The notes: a model not told the origin generated them from the sequence alone. Shown: positions 33,321 through 43,584, counted from the first letter of the stretch. The stretch: 64,000 nt of DNA from Acanthosepion pharaonis (GCA_903632075.3 CAHIKZ030002027.1:225001-289000); one strand, 5' to 3'. Translations and numbers: made by a program.

Positions 33321-33662
33321 TTTATTTTTTTTTTTTAAGCATTTCACCCCAAGCAAGGCGGGGAAGCCACTAGGACGCAAGGGGTTACAGAATGGAATAG
33401 GAAGATCAGATAGGAGTGATAGAAGAAAGGATGAGGGTAGTAGATAGATTAAGGCAACTGGAGATGTCGATTGACATTACACTTGAATAGCTGGAGATTA
33501 TAACTCTCAGGGAAACAGGAGAAGGGAAGAGAGTTCCACAGGCGAGAGGTGCGAGACATGAAGCTATTAGAGTTGAAGAGACGGCTACATTTATGAGTTT
33601 CGACAGTGAAGGGGTGAGAGCGGGATGCCAGCCTCGTATATATATATACGATGATGTAGTAT
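33318..33662 (-). pseudogene. 5'-truncated LINE: reverse transcriptase C-terminus and 3' UTR
   Basis: The minus strand has an uninterrupted 62-codon end: RLASRSHPFTVETHKCS..., RTSRLWNSLPFSCFPESYN, LQLFKCNVNRHLQLP and stop (about 33655-33470). The ~150-bp 3' UTR ends in an A/T-rich tail (T-run on plus at 33318-33337). Both edges lie in (AT)n, as if inserted into a microsatellite. It is the best-preserved copy here of the family whose 3' end forms the 148-bp array at 34.4 kb. Confidence 0.85.
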
Positions 33663-34284
33663 GGACATTAAATAACGAAAGAGGATTTATGTAAACAGAA
33701 CGAGGGCAAGCATAAAATAACCCTTGAAAATTCCATGTGTTCGTTTCTTCAGTTTTCCGTTTTGCATCGCTTACAATCGCACATCTTTTTTTTTTTTTCT
33801 GTGGTCACGCATGGCCAATTCAGATATCGAGATGGGTTTCTGTTTGAAATTTCTGGAGTCGAGAAATGACCCACAAAACTCGCCTAGTTTCTCTAATTTA
33901 CCTTACCTAGCACCAGGAGACCTTTTCTCTTCTCTTTTTCCATAAAATCAATTCTGTATTCAGAGGAATCCGTTTCGCGTGTGAAAATAAAATATGCATT
34001 TTTCGGACAACAAACGGGAACATTGCTATAATCTGCAGGAGGCGAGAAGCTAACAACATCAGAAAATAAGATGAACGTAGGTTTGCTTCCATAGGAAGAT
34101 CTGCAATTTTATTGGTCTTGACCTAGCATCTCGGCTACAGTCACTTCCCTGTACCTTTTTAATAAATACTTTCATAGTAATTCTTCGGATGCACTTTCCT
34201 CTATAGTACCTAGAATTTAAGCGCAGTGCAATATTGGTGGCATTATTTTACAACTGAAATGGTTATATGCAACCGTAAGTTCTA
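33663..34284. other. No gene seen
   Basis: The 73-codon frame at 33724-33945 has no recognisable domain. Confidence 0.5.
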
Positions 34285-34410
34285 TGCTAACAGTTTCTTC
34301 TTTCTCATTTGTCGCTTGTGGAGCTCTCTCCAGGCTTCTTGGTTACCAGTCAACTTTGATCTTCAAAAATTTAAATGCAATGTCAATCGTTACCTTCTGT
34401 CGTTTTAATT
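34285..34410 (+). pseudogene. LINE reverse transcriptase C-terminal tail
   Basis: Plus strand: SFLICRLWSSLQASWLPVNF, then DLQKFKCNVNRYLLSF and stop at about 34408. Same family as 33318-33662 and 7831-8055. The following 3' UTR is the founder sequence of the tandem array. Confidence 0.8.
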
Positions 34411-35560
34411 CTTGTTGTTTTATCTTCCTCTCTCCTTGATAGTATTTTTTCTCATATTCTCAAACACTCAGTAACCCCTTACTTCTTAGTGGCTTTATAG
34501 ACTTTGATCTTCAAAAATTTAAATGCAATGTCAATCGTTATCTTTTGTCTTCTTAATTCTTATTCTTTTATTATCCTCTCTCCTTAATAGAAGTTTTTCT
34601 TATATTCTTTAACACTCAGTAACCCCTTACGTCTTAGTGGCTTTATAGACTTTGATCTTCAAAAATTTAAATGCAATGTCAATCGTTATCTTTTGTCTTC
34701 ATTAATTCTTATTCTTTTATTATCCTAAAATTAATAGAAGTTTTTCTTATATTCTTTAACACTCAGTCTGGTAACGTCTTGGCTTTTATAGACTTTGATC
34801 TTCAAAATTTAAATGCAATGTCAATCGTTATCTTTTGTCTTCTTAATTTTATTCTTTTATTATCCTCTCTCCTTAATAGTTTTTTTTTTCTTATATTCTT
34901 TAACACTCAGTAACCCCTTACGTCTTAGTGGCTTTATAGACTTTGATCTTCAAAAATTTAAATGCAATGTCAATCGTTATCTTTTGTCTTCTTAATTCTT
35001 ATTCTTTTATTATCCTCTCTCCTTAATAGAAGTTTTTCTTATATTCTTTAACACTCAGTAACCCCTTACGTCTTAGTGGCTTTATAGACTTTGATCTTCA
35101 AAAATTTAAATGCAATGTCAATCGTTATCTTTTGTCTTCTTAATTCTTATTCTTTTATTATCCTCTCTCCTTAATAGAAGTTTTTCTTATATTCTTTAAC
35201 ACTCAGTAACCCCTTACGTCTTAGTGGCTTTATAGACTTTGATCTTCAAAAAATTTAAATGCAATGTCAATCGTTATATTTTTGTCTTCTTTAATTTTAT
35301 TCTTTTATTATCCTCTCTCCTTAATAGAAGTTTTTCTTATATTCTTTAACACTCAGTAACCCCTTACGTCTTAGTGGCTTTATAGACTTTGATCTTCAAA
35401 AACTTAAATTTCAATGTCAATCGCTATCTTCTGTCTTCTTAATTCTTGTTCTTTTATTGTCCTCTCTCCTTAATAGTAGCTTTTCTCATATTCTCTCCTT
35501 AATTGTGTTTTTTTTTTTCATACTCTTTAACACTCAGAAACCCCTTGCGTCTTAGTGAAT
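34355..35560 (+). repeat. 148-bp tandem array of a LINE 3' end (8 units)
   Basis: TTTGATCTTCAAAA starts at 34355, 34503, 34651, 34793, 34942, 35090, 35238 and 35388 (142-150 bp apart). Each unit holds the last ~17 codons of the reverse transcriptase (FDLQKFKCNVNRYL) plus 3' UTR through AGTAACCCCTTACGTCTTAG and GGCTTTATAGAC. Unit 4 has several small deletions. Confidence 0.95.
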
Positions 35561-35849
35561 TCATTTCCTTCCTTGGGTTGAAATAATTTTTAAAATATTC
35601 AAACAAATTTGATTTAAAAGAAAAAACGCCAAAAAAGGAATCGATGAAAAAAAAATTGCTTTTCTGGCGTCGCTGTAGACTATTTCAAACTTTAAACAAT
35701 ACAAGGATGTAGACAAAAGAATTCTAGCTACAACGCCGACACCTGATTGGTTCTTGAAAATAACTGAGTATTTGAACAAAATAACACCACAAACATTAAC
35801 TTTGGACAGTTTTTCCGCAATTTTGACCGCAATCATCATCATTAGCGGA
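35561..35849. other. No feature recognised
   Basis: AT-rich; small frames on both strands without recognisable domains. Confidence 0.5.
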
Positions 35850-36033
35850 AATGGTTGCCGAGTGTTGGGGTGCACATCAACCTTTCTTTCTATGTTTATA
35901 ACTCCTATGTTGGAAAATGTCATGATGCCATTTCTAACCTTAGGTCTCTGGGTGGGACCCGGAAAGAAATGTGTACACGCCAGAAATCAAAGGAAATAAA
36001 AACAATGATAATTATAACTCATTATTACATAAA
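35850..36033. repeat. Dispersed repeat shared with 48050-48245
   Basis: CATGATGCCATTTCTAACC, TGGGTGGGACCCGGAAAGA and CAGAAATCAAAGGAAAT are found in the same order in both places. Family unknown. Confidence 0.65.
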
Positions 36034-36610
36034 GTTTCCTTAAACTTTCAGTTCTTTTTTTTACTTATTTCTACCATGCTGGCTAAGTGTAATCACAGGG
36101 TTGGCGGATTTTAAATGTTACGTAACTCTAAGAATGGGGTAAGGGTCGGCAAGAAAATACAATCGAGTTTCCGCTAGGTTTCCCCACGTTAAACAATTGA
36201 TCTTGTGTTTTATCCTTAATTTATTGATAATAAATACTATCGCGTCTCGGCATTTTGGTTGAGATCAATGTGTAGTATCTGTTCTTATCAGCTTAATCTG
36301 TTTCTCTCTCTCACAGCTTCTATATTCGCTTCTTTATCTCTTTCTTTTTCTCACTGAAACCACGTAATGATTTCCCACTCTTTCCACACAAACAAAATAG
36401 AATAGTCAATTATTTATGAGGTGCTGACAATTAGTAGCATTCTTGCTGACTAACAACGAGAGGGACAAGCACAATTAGAATGGAATAACTAAATTAACAC
36501 ACTATTACTTTTGAAGTTCCCTTAAACTCTCAGCTGTTTTTGACTCATCTACCATGCTGGCTAAGTGTAATCTAAGTGTTTTAAATGTTACGTAACCCTT
36601 TTTGATTGGG
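36034..36610. repeat. Direct ~100-bp duplication 476 bp apart
   Basis: TTCCTTAAACTTTCAG...ACCATGCTGGCTAAGTGTAA...TTTTAAATGTTACGTAA at about 36036-36132 recurs at 36518-36600. Possibly two old ends of one element. Confidence 0.65.
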
Positions 36611-37195
36611 ACAAGGAATGTATTTTTGTGAATAACTCTTAATATAAGAGCCAACTATTTAATAGAAAATAATATCACGCCCCGTGCAAATGAAAGGAGT
36701 TGAATGGAGAAAGGTGAACGAATCGGTGGGAAGAGATTCATATACTTGCGGAAGAATGCATTTACTCTCAGTGCTATCAAGACGAGGAATATTTTTGAAG
36801 AAATTGCCATTTGAGTGCATGGACGGTCTATTCTATGCAAGAGAGCTTGTGCCATCTGACTACTTGTTGGTGGTTCCAAACCTTAAAAGAACTTTCGGAA
36901 TGAATTAGTGGTGACAGCAGCAACAGTAGTACCAATATTTCAATGACACATCAAAATCTTTTGACAAGGATAAAGGAAATTGCGTAATGATTTCACAAGT
37001 GTGTGGAATATTTGTAATATCAAGTACGCATCATGGCTCGAAGACATTCCTTTTTTAATAACATTTAGTCACGCCATGTGTATATATAGAGAGAAAAAAA
37101 AGAGAGAGAGGGGGAATAGGGTGAGAAAGAGAGATAGGAAAATGTAGATATATGAATCAACACTACATAGCGAACGTCAGTCTCATGCTGAAAGG

Positions 37196-37198
<3 letters not shown>
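36611..37198. other. No gene seen
   Basis: The 74-codon frames at 36655-36908 overlap on opposite strands and match nothing recognisable. A GA-rich patch lies at 37089-37135. Confidence 0.5.

Positions 37199-37261
<63 letters not shown>
37199..37261. repeat. (AT)n microsatellite
   Basis: About 62 bp of AT. Confidence 0.95.
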
Positions 37262-37262
<1 letters not shown>

Positions 37263-37475
37263 CAATGAATCATTCACGCAAAAAGTAAATTAGTAAAGTT
37301 AATGATATAAAATGGCGAAAATGTTTCGCGAACAAATGTTTTAAAGATGCATTAACCTAATAACCACTCGATGACTGTTATGATACTTGTCTTTTTAAAA
37401 TTATAAACTGTACTAGGTCTTCCTTAAATATGCAAGTACTTTCGACGGGTTCTCCGGTCATCCTCAGGCATGGAA
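37262..37475 (-). repeat. Dispersed repeat with hammerhead-like end
   Basis: Shared with 41745-41940: AATGAATCATTCACGCAAAAAG, ATAAAATGGCGAAA, ATGCATTAACC, ACTCGATGA and AAATTATAAACTGTA. Both copies abut (AT)n on the left. Only this copy retains the hammerhead-like terminus. Confidence 0.8.
37430..37471 (-). ncRNA. Candidate minimal hammerhead ribozyme
   Basis: Minus strand: ATGC (37471-37468), CTGAGGA (37467-37461), hairpin GACCGG-AGAA-CCCGTC with one C-C mismatch (37459-37444), GAAA (37443-37440), then GTACT and T as the cleavage base, then GCAT (37433-37430). GCAT pairs perfectly with ATGC as a 4-bp stem I. Stem III would be only two pairs with a two-base loop, which weakens the case. Confidence 0.45.
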
Positions 37476-37894
37476 AGTATTTTGTTTTTGGTAAAATTCA
37501 GGTAGCATCCGAGACGAAAAAATATAATGCAAATAGAAATATGTTCTTTTAAGTGTGTTATTGATAACAGATAAAAACTTGTGGAGTATGTAGGAATTTT
37601 CAATTCATTTTATTATTCAATGTTAATTTACATTGAGCACTATTTTGTAAAAATAAAAAATATCTATAAGAACACCAAATTCTATATCTTACTGTTCTTT
37701 CTTTTTATTTTTAAGACAAAATGAAAACTTATCTTATTCGACTCGTTCTGAGGGATTTTATCAAGGCAAATGCAAATGTAAGGATTTTATTTTGTGATAT
37801 ATATTTATATACGGGAACAAAAATGTTATTAGTTCATGGGCGTGAAATGATACAATTCAATGTCTAAAAATTCCCACGGAGGCCGAAACGTGTC

Positions 37895-38048
37895 AGCTAA
37901 GATAATTTTTCCTTTCATATATAATTACTCTCCAAGCTTAAAAGAAGAATAGTGATGAAATCAATCATAAACGAAAATGGCATGTTCCTCATGAATTAAT
38001 CATAGCTAAGGCTCGGAGGCTCATGAAGGATTAAAATAAACTCCAAAT

Positions 38049-38114
<66 letters not shown>

Positions 38115-38640
38115 CAGCATCATTTATCATTTTCCATATTATTCAAGATGATCTTCGTCCTCTCTAACCTTCTAACTTTCTGTCCTGGAGTAACAAGTTG
38201 CCTCACATGTTTCACGTACTATTTCATGTCTTCTTTAACTGCTCTTTAGACTGTCATACTGAAACTCTTCTCTCAAGTGCCAAACGTCTTATGGATTGAG
38301 TTGGATCTTTTCTAATGCATCTCTTTAAATCTAAGTTGAAATGATGATACCTCTTCCTGTTGTGATCACCTGATCCAGTTTTCCTCTTTACTGTTCCCTC
38401 TTTTTTAAACCTATTCGCCGTTCTCTTGAGGGTTCTTGAATGAACTTTGAAGATGGGAACCAGTGTATGAATTTTGGTACCTTTACTGAAGGCCTGAATG
38501 ATCTTTTTCCTCTCACCATAGCTCAGTTGAGAAGAGGGTGGTGCTGACGCAAAGCGATTTTAACCTGTTCTTTTTGTAGCTGAATAGCACAAAGGATTTT
38601 TCATTGATTCTTACGACTAATGGTGTCACGATGTGGGATG
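37895..38640 (-). pseudogene. Inverted copy of the truncated transposase element
   Basis: The minus strand encodes KKIIQAFSKGTKIHTLVPIF, then RKDPTQSIRRLALERRVSV and VRQLVTPGQKVRRLERTK, the helix-turn-helix region only, truncated at the same place as 31550-32215. Flanking noncoding sequence also matches that copy. A (CA)n(AT)n tract (38049-38112) separates the coding remnant from the 3' noncoding part. Confidence 0.75.
38049..38112. repeat. (CA)n(AT)n microsatellite
   Basis: CA run followed by ~48 bp AT, inside the transposon copy. Confidence 0.95.
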
Positions 38641-38700
38641 GATAATTATGCTGTTACACTATTTGGACAATTTTGCTGTATCTAGAGGCAACCAGACAAG

Positions 38701-38749
38701 TATTCACACTGATGAGCCGTGATACAGCGAAACAGTCTGTCTGTGGATG
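38701..38749 (+). ncRNA. Hammerhead ribozyme, type I-like, minimal stem III
   Basis: All parts of a hammerhead are present in order. Stem I 5' strand is TATTCACA (38701-38708), the core CTGATGA is 38709-38715, and stem II is GCCGT-GAT-ACAGC with one mismatch (38716-38728). GAAA is 38729-38732, stem III is AC/GT around a 5-base loop (38732-38740), and the cleavage base C is at 38741. Stem I 3' strand TGTGGATG (38742-38749) pairs over all 8 positions with stem I 5' (two G-U). Predicted cut is after 38741 (GUC). Very short stem III is known from hammerheads of Penelope-like elements and some SINEs. The preceding TAGAGGCAAC block is shared with the SINE at 38925-39057. Activity is inferred, not shown. 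Confidence 0.72.
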
Positions 38750-38924
38750 ACAATATATATGCTCCTGAAAAATTTATTTCGGTTAAGATCTCTGGGGAGG
38801 AAGAATAAGTTTGTATACGGTGACTATTACTGCTAATAATGCAAGACTCTTCGGTAAAGCGAATCGAGTTCTCTTAGTCACTGTGTTTTTATCTAAAAAT
38901 AAATACGCTTAAATTCACCTTGCC

Positions 38925-39054
38925 GTACGCCAACGGCTTAGGCGTAGAATCTCCGACTGACGTCAATTCAGCCGAGTTTCGATCCTAGCTAGAGGCAACT
39001 GGACGTCTAGCCACACTCATGAGTTGTCATACAACTAAACAGTATGAATATATG

Positions 39055-39057
<3 letters not shown>
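38925..39057 (+). mobile_element. tRNA-derived SINE with decayed hammerhead-like body
   Basis: The head has TACGCCAACGGCTTAGGCG (A box-like) and GCCGAGTTTCGATCCTAGC (B box-like). The body TAGAGGCAACTGGACG...CCACA is followed by CTCATGA, a perfect hairpin GTTGT-CAT-ACAAC and TAAAC. Alignment with 38665-38740 shows CTGATGA changed to CTCATGA and GAAAC to TAAAC. It ends in an (AT)n tract, which may be its tail. Confidence 0.7.

Positions 39058-39121
<64 letters not shown>
39058..39121. repeat. (AT)n, possible SINE tail
   Basis: About 64 bp of AT directly after the SINE body. Confidence 0.95.
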
Positions 39122-39124
<3 letters not shown>

Positions 39125-39378
39125 AATTGTATACGGAATGAAAATAACCAATTTATTTTATATCAAGTGATGATGTTGAAGTAAAATAAATGGTTTTAAA
39201 AGTTTCAAATTAATTAACGATCCTTCGCTAGGGGGAAAACGTTGTTACAAAAGCTAGAATGACCAATCAAAACCCAAGTATAGGAAGATTCAAAAGCTTG
39301 ACAACGAAATCATGTTATAATAGATATTCAGTCACTTTTTTGTACATAGTTATGTTATAATTTTTTTTTTATAAAAAA

Positions 39379-39382
<4 letters not shown>

Positions 39383-39428
<46 letters not shown>
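39383..39428. repeat. (AT)n before Penelope-like element
   Basis: About 46 bp of AT directly left of the element's inverted end. Confidence 0.95.
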
Positions 39429-39429
<1 letters not shown>

Positions 39430-39433
<4 letters not shown>

Positions 39434-40345
39434 AACTAAAGTAATGCTAAGGAGCCATACAAACCTACCTAGTCTGAAAGGCAAAGTAAACATAAAAACA
39501 GAACCAGAAAAGTATTATGGTTTAATCCCCCGTATAATTTAACAGTCAAGGCAAAAATAGGTAAAATGTTTTTCGAATTACTTGAAAAAAACTTCCCACT
39601 ACATAAAATTTTCAATAACAATTACGTTAAGTTAAGTTATAGTTGTATGTCTAATATGACTAATCTGATTAGAAAATATAATAGGAAAAAATCAAGGACA
39701 AACCACACACCGGCCTCACAAAGTGTAACTGTAGAAAAAAGGACGAATGCCCTCTTGAGGGCAAGTGCCAACAAGAGTGTGTGGTCTACCAGGTAAAGAT
39801 ATATAGAAATAAATTTAATAGTACTGATAAGAACCCTAAAGTTTATATAGATTCTACCCAGAGTAGTTTTTAAAAAACGTCATTATAACCACCTCAATAG
39901 TTTCAAACACGAAACCTATAAACACAGTACTACCCTGTCCACATATATATGGAAGACTAAACAGGAAGACAATAAGGATCTCATTTTAAAATGGGAAATA
40001 TTTTTTAAAAACTGTTATAAATATAAGGCAGGCAATAAATTTTGTTCACGATGCATGGAGGAAAAGCTAGCTATTGCTACCCATAAAGGACCCAAAAATT
40101 TATAAAACAAAAAAATCGGAAATTCTTAGTAGGTGCCGTCATAAGAAAAGCTGGTTATTAGATTAAGATGTTGTAGGTTTTTATTTTGTTTGTTTGTCAC
40201 GTGGTCCTGGCTGTATTTGGTTTTTCTTTCGTTTTATCAATAAATATATTTTCCATTATTTGCCTTTTTAGCAAGTTTACCTTGAAGATCCGTTTAGTTG
40301 TAACCTAGGTAGGTTTACCTGGCTCCTTAGGATTATTTCAGTTTT
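39430..40345 (+). mobile_element. 5'-truncated Penelope-like element with inverted terminal segments
   Basis: The left end (39445-39490, GCTAAGGAGCCATACAAACCTACC) is the inverse of the right end (40305-40340, GTAGGTTTACCTGGCTCCTTAG). Between them lies the endonuclease end of a Penelope-like ORF. Such inverted pieces of the terminal repeat at the 5' side are a known feature of Penelope-like elements. Confidence 0.85.
39518..40105 (+). pseudogene. Penelope-like ORF: linker and GIY-YIG endonuclease, frameshifted
   Basis: The first frame opens with WFNPPYN, the hallmark segment after the reverse transcriptase. It continues through IGKMFFELLEKNFP...NNYVKLSYSCMSNM to about 39700. A second frame carries CNCRKKDECPLEGKC, VVYQVKI (GIY position) and KVYIDST (YIG position, Gly replaced by Asp) and stops at about 39870. 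A third frame resumes with KKRHYNHLNSFKHE, TLSTYIWKTK and FCSRCMEEKLAIATHKG. This is the expected domain order of a Penelope-like endonuclease. The two frameshifts and the Gly to Asp change indicate loss of function. Confidence 0.92.
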
Positions 40346-40540
40346 TGCTTTAGTCTTTTACTCGTTTTGTTTTGTTTTTTGTTTGTTTTTTTTTTCTTTG
40401 GACCTGGAGTTCAAGAACTTGTCGAGAGGATTCCTACAATGTTATGTTATTGGTTTTGTTCTTTCTTTTTTTATTTCCAATTTTTTCTTTGTTATATTAC
40501 AAGTTGAGCCAACCGAAGTTTTTCAAAACGAATATTACCA

Positions 40541-40543
<3 letters not shown>

Positions 40544-40596
<53 letters not shown>
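40544..40596. repeat. (AT)n microsatellite
   Basis: About 52 bp of AT. Confidence 0.95.
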
Positions 40597-40599
<3 letters not shown>

Positions 40600-40624
40600 A
40601 AAAATATAAAAAAATTAAAAAATT

Positions 40625-40702
40625 AAAATCTTCAGACACACAGGGTTGTAGATTGATATTCTTTCGTTTTTTATTATTATTTCATTTAGATTCCTCAATA
40701 GA

Positions 40703-40763
<61 letters not shown>

Positions 40764-40945
40764 GCAAATATATAGAAAATAGGAAGGAACTGGTTAGGTA
40801 AATAGTCCAAAGTTCCTTAGTATTTTAGTTATTATTTTAAAAATAGTGCTCGATACAAATACTTTTGTATCGAGTATAAATATAATTATTTATCTAAAAA
40901 TATGATTCCAAATCGCAAATCATATGGAATCATATTTTTAAATAA

Positions 40946-41026
<81 letters not shown>

Positions 41027-41138
41027 TTAATATTCAATATATTTTAGATTAATATCTATTTACAATATCTATAATATATTGTAGATTAATATTCTCTCGT
41101 TTTTTTATTATTATTTCATTTAGATTCTCAATTAGGTT

Positions 41139-41140
<2 letters not shown>
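40625..41140. repeat. Direct duplication with embedded microsatellites
   Basis: GTTGTAGATTGATATTCTTTCG...TTATTATTATTTCATTTAGATTC at 40644-40695 recurs at 41070-41130 (TTGTAGATTAATATTCTCTCG). Both are followed by (AT)n. (AT)n at 40707-40755 and (AT)n(TG)n at 40951-41023 lie between, with an inverted ATATGATTCCA pair near 40900. Confidence 0.8.

Positions 41141-41189
<49 letters not shown>
41141..41189. repeat. (AT)n microsatellite
   Basis: About 48 bp of AT; 41190-41676 beyond it holds no recognised gene. Confidence 0.95.
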
Positions 41190-41192
<3 letters not shown>

Positions 41193-41673
41193 ACACGTAA
41201 GAGATTCAACTGTGCTTCACAAATGTGTTAAGAACATAACGTGTAAAACAAATGCTCATAAACAGTTTTAAACAAATATGACTTTAACAAATAAATATAA
41301 TTGTAAAAAAATGTCTTCAAAAATGTAAATTGCATAACTTCTAAGGGTAAGCCTACTTTTCGACCACACCATATATCGTCGCATGGCAATCTTCTATGTC
41401 AATATAACAACATGTTATATTCGATGGTGAATATCTTCGTTAAAATGTCCATATAACCACTCTGAAAATGGCTTGTGTGAGCCGAAAGTTTAGATCAAGG
41501 ACCAACTCAATAAAAAATATCTAAATGTTGTACATTTTTTGTCTTTATATTCACCCGAAATTAAAGTAAAGATACGAACATTAGAACGGCTCTTGATCAG
41601 ACATAATAGACATTCATTGTCTGTTATATTTAATAATATCTCTTTAAATAATGATCTGCTGCCCCCATACACA

Positions 41674-41676
<3 letters not shown>

Positions 41677-41728
<52 letters not shown>
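41677..41728. repeat. (AT)n microsatellite
   Basis: About 50 bp of AT left of the dispersed repeat copy. Confidence 0.95.
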
Positions 41729-41744
41729 CAAATATGTGGTGCTG

Positions 41745-41940
41745 TTTAATTTATATTATAATGAATGATTCATGCAAAAAGTAAAGTTGAGATAAAATGG
41801 CGAAATCACTTCGCTAACTAAATTTTAAAATGCATTAACCCACTAACTACTCGATGAATGTTATGAGTCTATTTTTTAAAAATTATAAACTGTATTAAGT
41901 CTTCCTTAAATATATTAGTACTTTCGATTTTTCTGTATTC
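41745..41940 (-). repeat. Second copy of the 37262 dispersed repeat
   Basis: Matches 37262-37445 in order; it diverges where the hammerhead-like terminus would lie. Confidence 0.8.
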
Positions 41941-41949
41941 TGCAATTGA

Positions 41950-42260
41950 AAATAAGTACAAAAATTTGTCCAAATTTTTCAATGAAACATATTTCAATGA
42001 AAACATGCTACCTATATAGATCGATAGATCGATAGATAGATAGATAGATACGAACAGATTTGTCCAAATTTTTCAATGAAACATATTTCAATGATAAGAT
42101 CGATAGATCGATAGATATATAGATCGATAGATTTCGAAAACATGTTATTATATAGATCGATAGCTCGATAGATAGATAGATAGATACGAACAGATTTGTC
42201 CAAATTTTTCAATGAAACATATTTCAATGAAAACATGCTACCTATATAGATCGATAGATC

Positions 42261-42306
<46 letters not shown>

Positions 42307-42420
42307 CTACCTATATAGATCGATAGATAGATAGATAGATAGATAGATTTTTCAATGAAATACATTTACATACATACATACATACATACGATATGCGAAC
42401 GAACGAACGAACGAACAGAT
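41950..42420. repeat. (GATA)n region with interspersed unique segments
   Basis: GATCGATA/GATA runs alternate with three copies of TTTGTCCAAATTTTTCAATG and AAACATATTTCAATGA at about 41965, 42060 and 42195. (TACA)n and (CGAA)n follow at 42368-42420. A related non-repetitive copy is at 43427-43465. Confidence 0.9.
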
Positions 42421-42475
42421 AGATAGTCAGGGATAGAACAGATGGAATGTTACATGCATTCTACTTTTGAACGAA

Positions 42476-42560
42476 CGAACGAACTTTAGCCAGCTTTCCT
42501 GACGATCCGCTTAGTTGAAACCTGGGTAGGTTTGTCTGGCTCACTAGGTTTATCTAGGTC
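42476..42560 (+). mobile_element. Penelope-like terminal segment with hammerhead-type core
   Basis: Resembles 40275-40345. CTGACGA lies at 42499-42505 and GAAA at 42517-42520. A perfect 4-bp stem III ACCT-GGGT-AGGT with U as cleavage base ends at 42532. AGCCAG/CTGGCT could be a distal stem I. The stem II region does not pair, so it is probably a relic. Confidence 0.55.
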
Positions 42561-42771
42561 TGCTTTACGGTTGTATTAAGCTCTTTTTTTAGTTAGTTGT
42601 TTACTCGTTCGGTTTTTTTTTCTTTGGGTTTCAAACCTGTATTGTGCGAATTTTTTCGACAGACTTTCATGTTTCTAGCTCTTTTTTTTTTAAAACTTTT
42701 TTCCTTCGAGATTGATTTGATTATTGGCAAATCAAAAATTGAAGGTTTTTCAAAAACAATATACATTATAG

Positions 42772-42772
<1 letters not shown>

Positions 42773-42809
<37 letters not shown>
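42773..42809. repeat. (AT)n microsatellite
   Basis: About 36 bp of AT; 42810-43547 beyond it has no recognised gene. Confidence 0.95.
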
Positions 42810-42812
<3 letters not shown>

Positions 42813-43544
42813 AAGATAATATACATTTTGTGTTGTTTCATTTCACAGATCAACTTTTCCAAAGGACAAATAATCGTTCTCGGACTTGGAGGAAATTCTT
42901 TCAGATATTTGTCCAAAGTTCATTTTGGAAGATAGCAAAAGAAATATTGTCCAAGTTTTTGACTGTCTTAAAGTCCATCATCAACAGGGTTAGGTAGGGA
43001 TATATGGTGGGTTTCATAAAACTAAAGAGTGTCGCAATGTAACTGATGTATTCCATGTACTTTTCTTCCAAAATGAATTTTGGATAATTTCTGACAGAAT
43101 TTCCTCCATGCCTGAATATTCTTTGTACTTTATAAAAGTTGATCAGTAAAATTAATCAGCACAAAACGTGTTATCTTAAATAATGTGTGTATGTATAAGG
43201 AAGTCAGGGTCAATATTGAAGAATAAGGCAGCTTAAAGCATCAAGTTAAATGCAAAACTTGAATAACCCTTACACAGAGACCAGAACAGCACTATCATAG
43301 CCAAGGATTGAAAACTCAAATAATTTGTTTCACTGGAAGAAACAAACAAGCAAAACAAAAATGAATAAAACAGGTGAGGAATAACTGATATAAAATAGGC
43401 CCCTAAACATGAAATTAAGTAGACAAAACTTGTCCAATTTTTTCAATGAAACATGTCTCAATAAAAGTATGCTGCCATAATGATGTGTGCGTGTATGTAA
43501 GCCAATATTAAAGAACGAAATGGTCATATATTTTCCTACTTCTA

Positions 43545-43547
<3 letters not shown>

Positions 43548-43580
<33 letters not shown>
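43548..43580. repeat. (AT)n microsatellite
   Basis: AT run immediately downstream (minus sense) of the LINE fragment. Confidence 0.95.
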
Positions 43581-43583
<3 letters not shown>

Positions 43584-43584
43584 A

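Noticed and set aside
36655..36908. Pair of ~74-residue ORFs
   Set aside because: Antiparallel, overlapping, no domain, no conserved context.
42499..42532. Active hammerhead in the Penelope-like end
   Set aside because: Core words and a 4-bp stem III are present, but the stem II segment does not pair.
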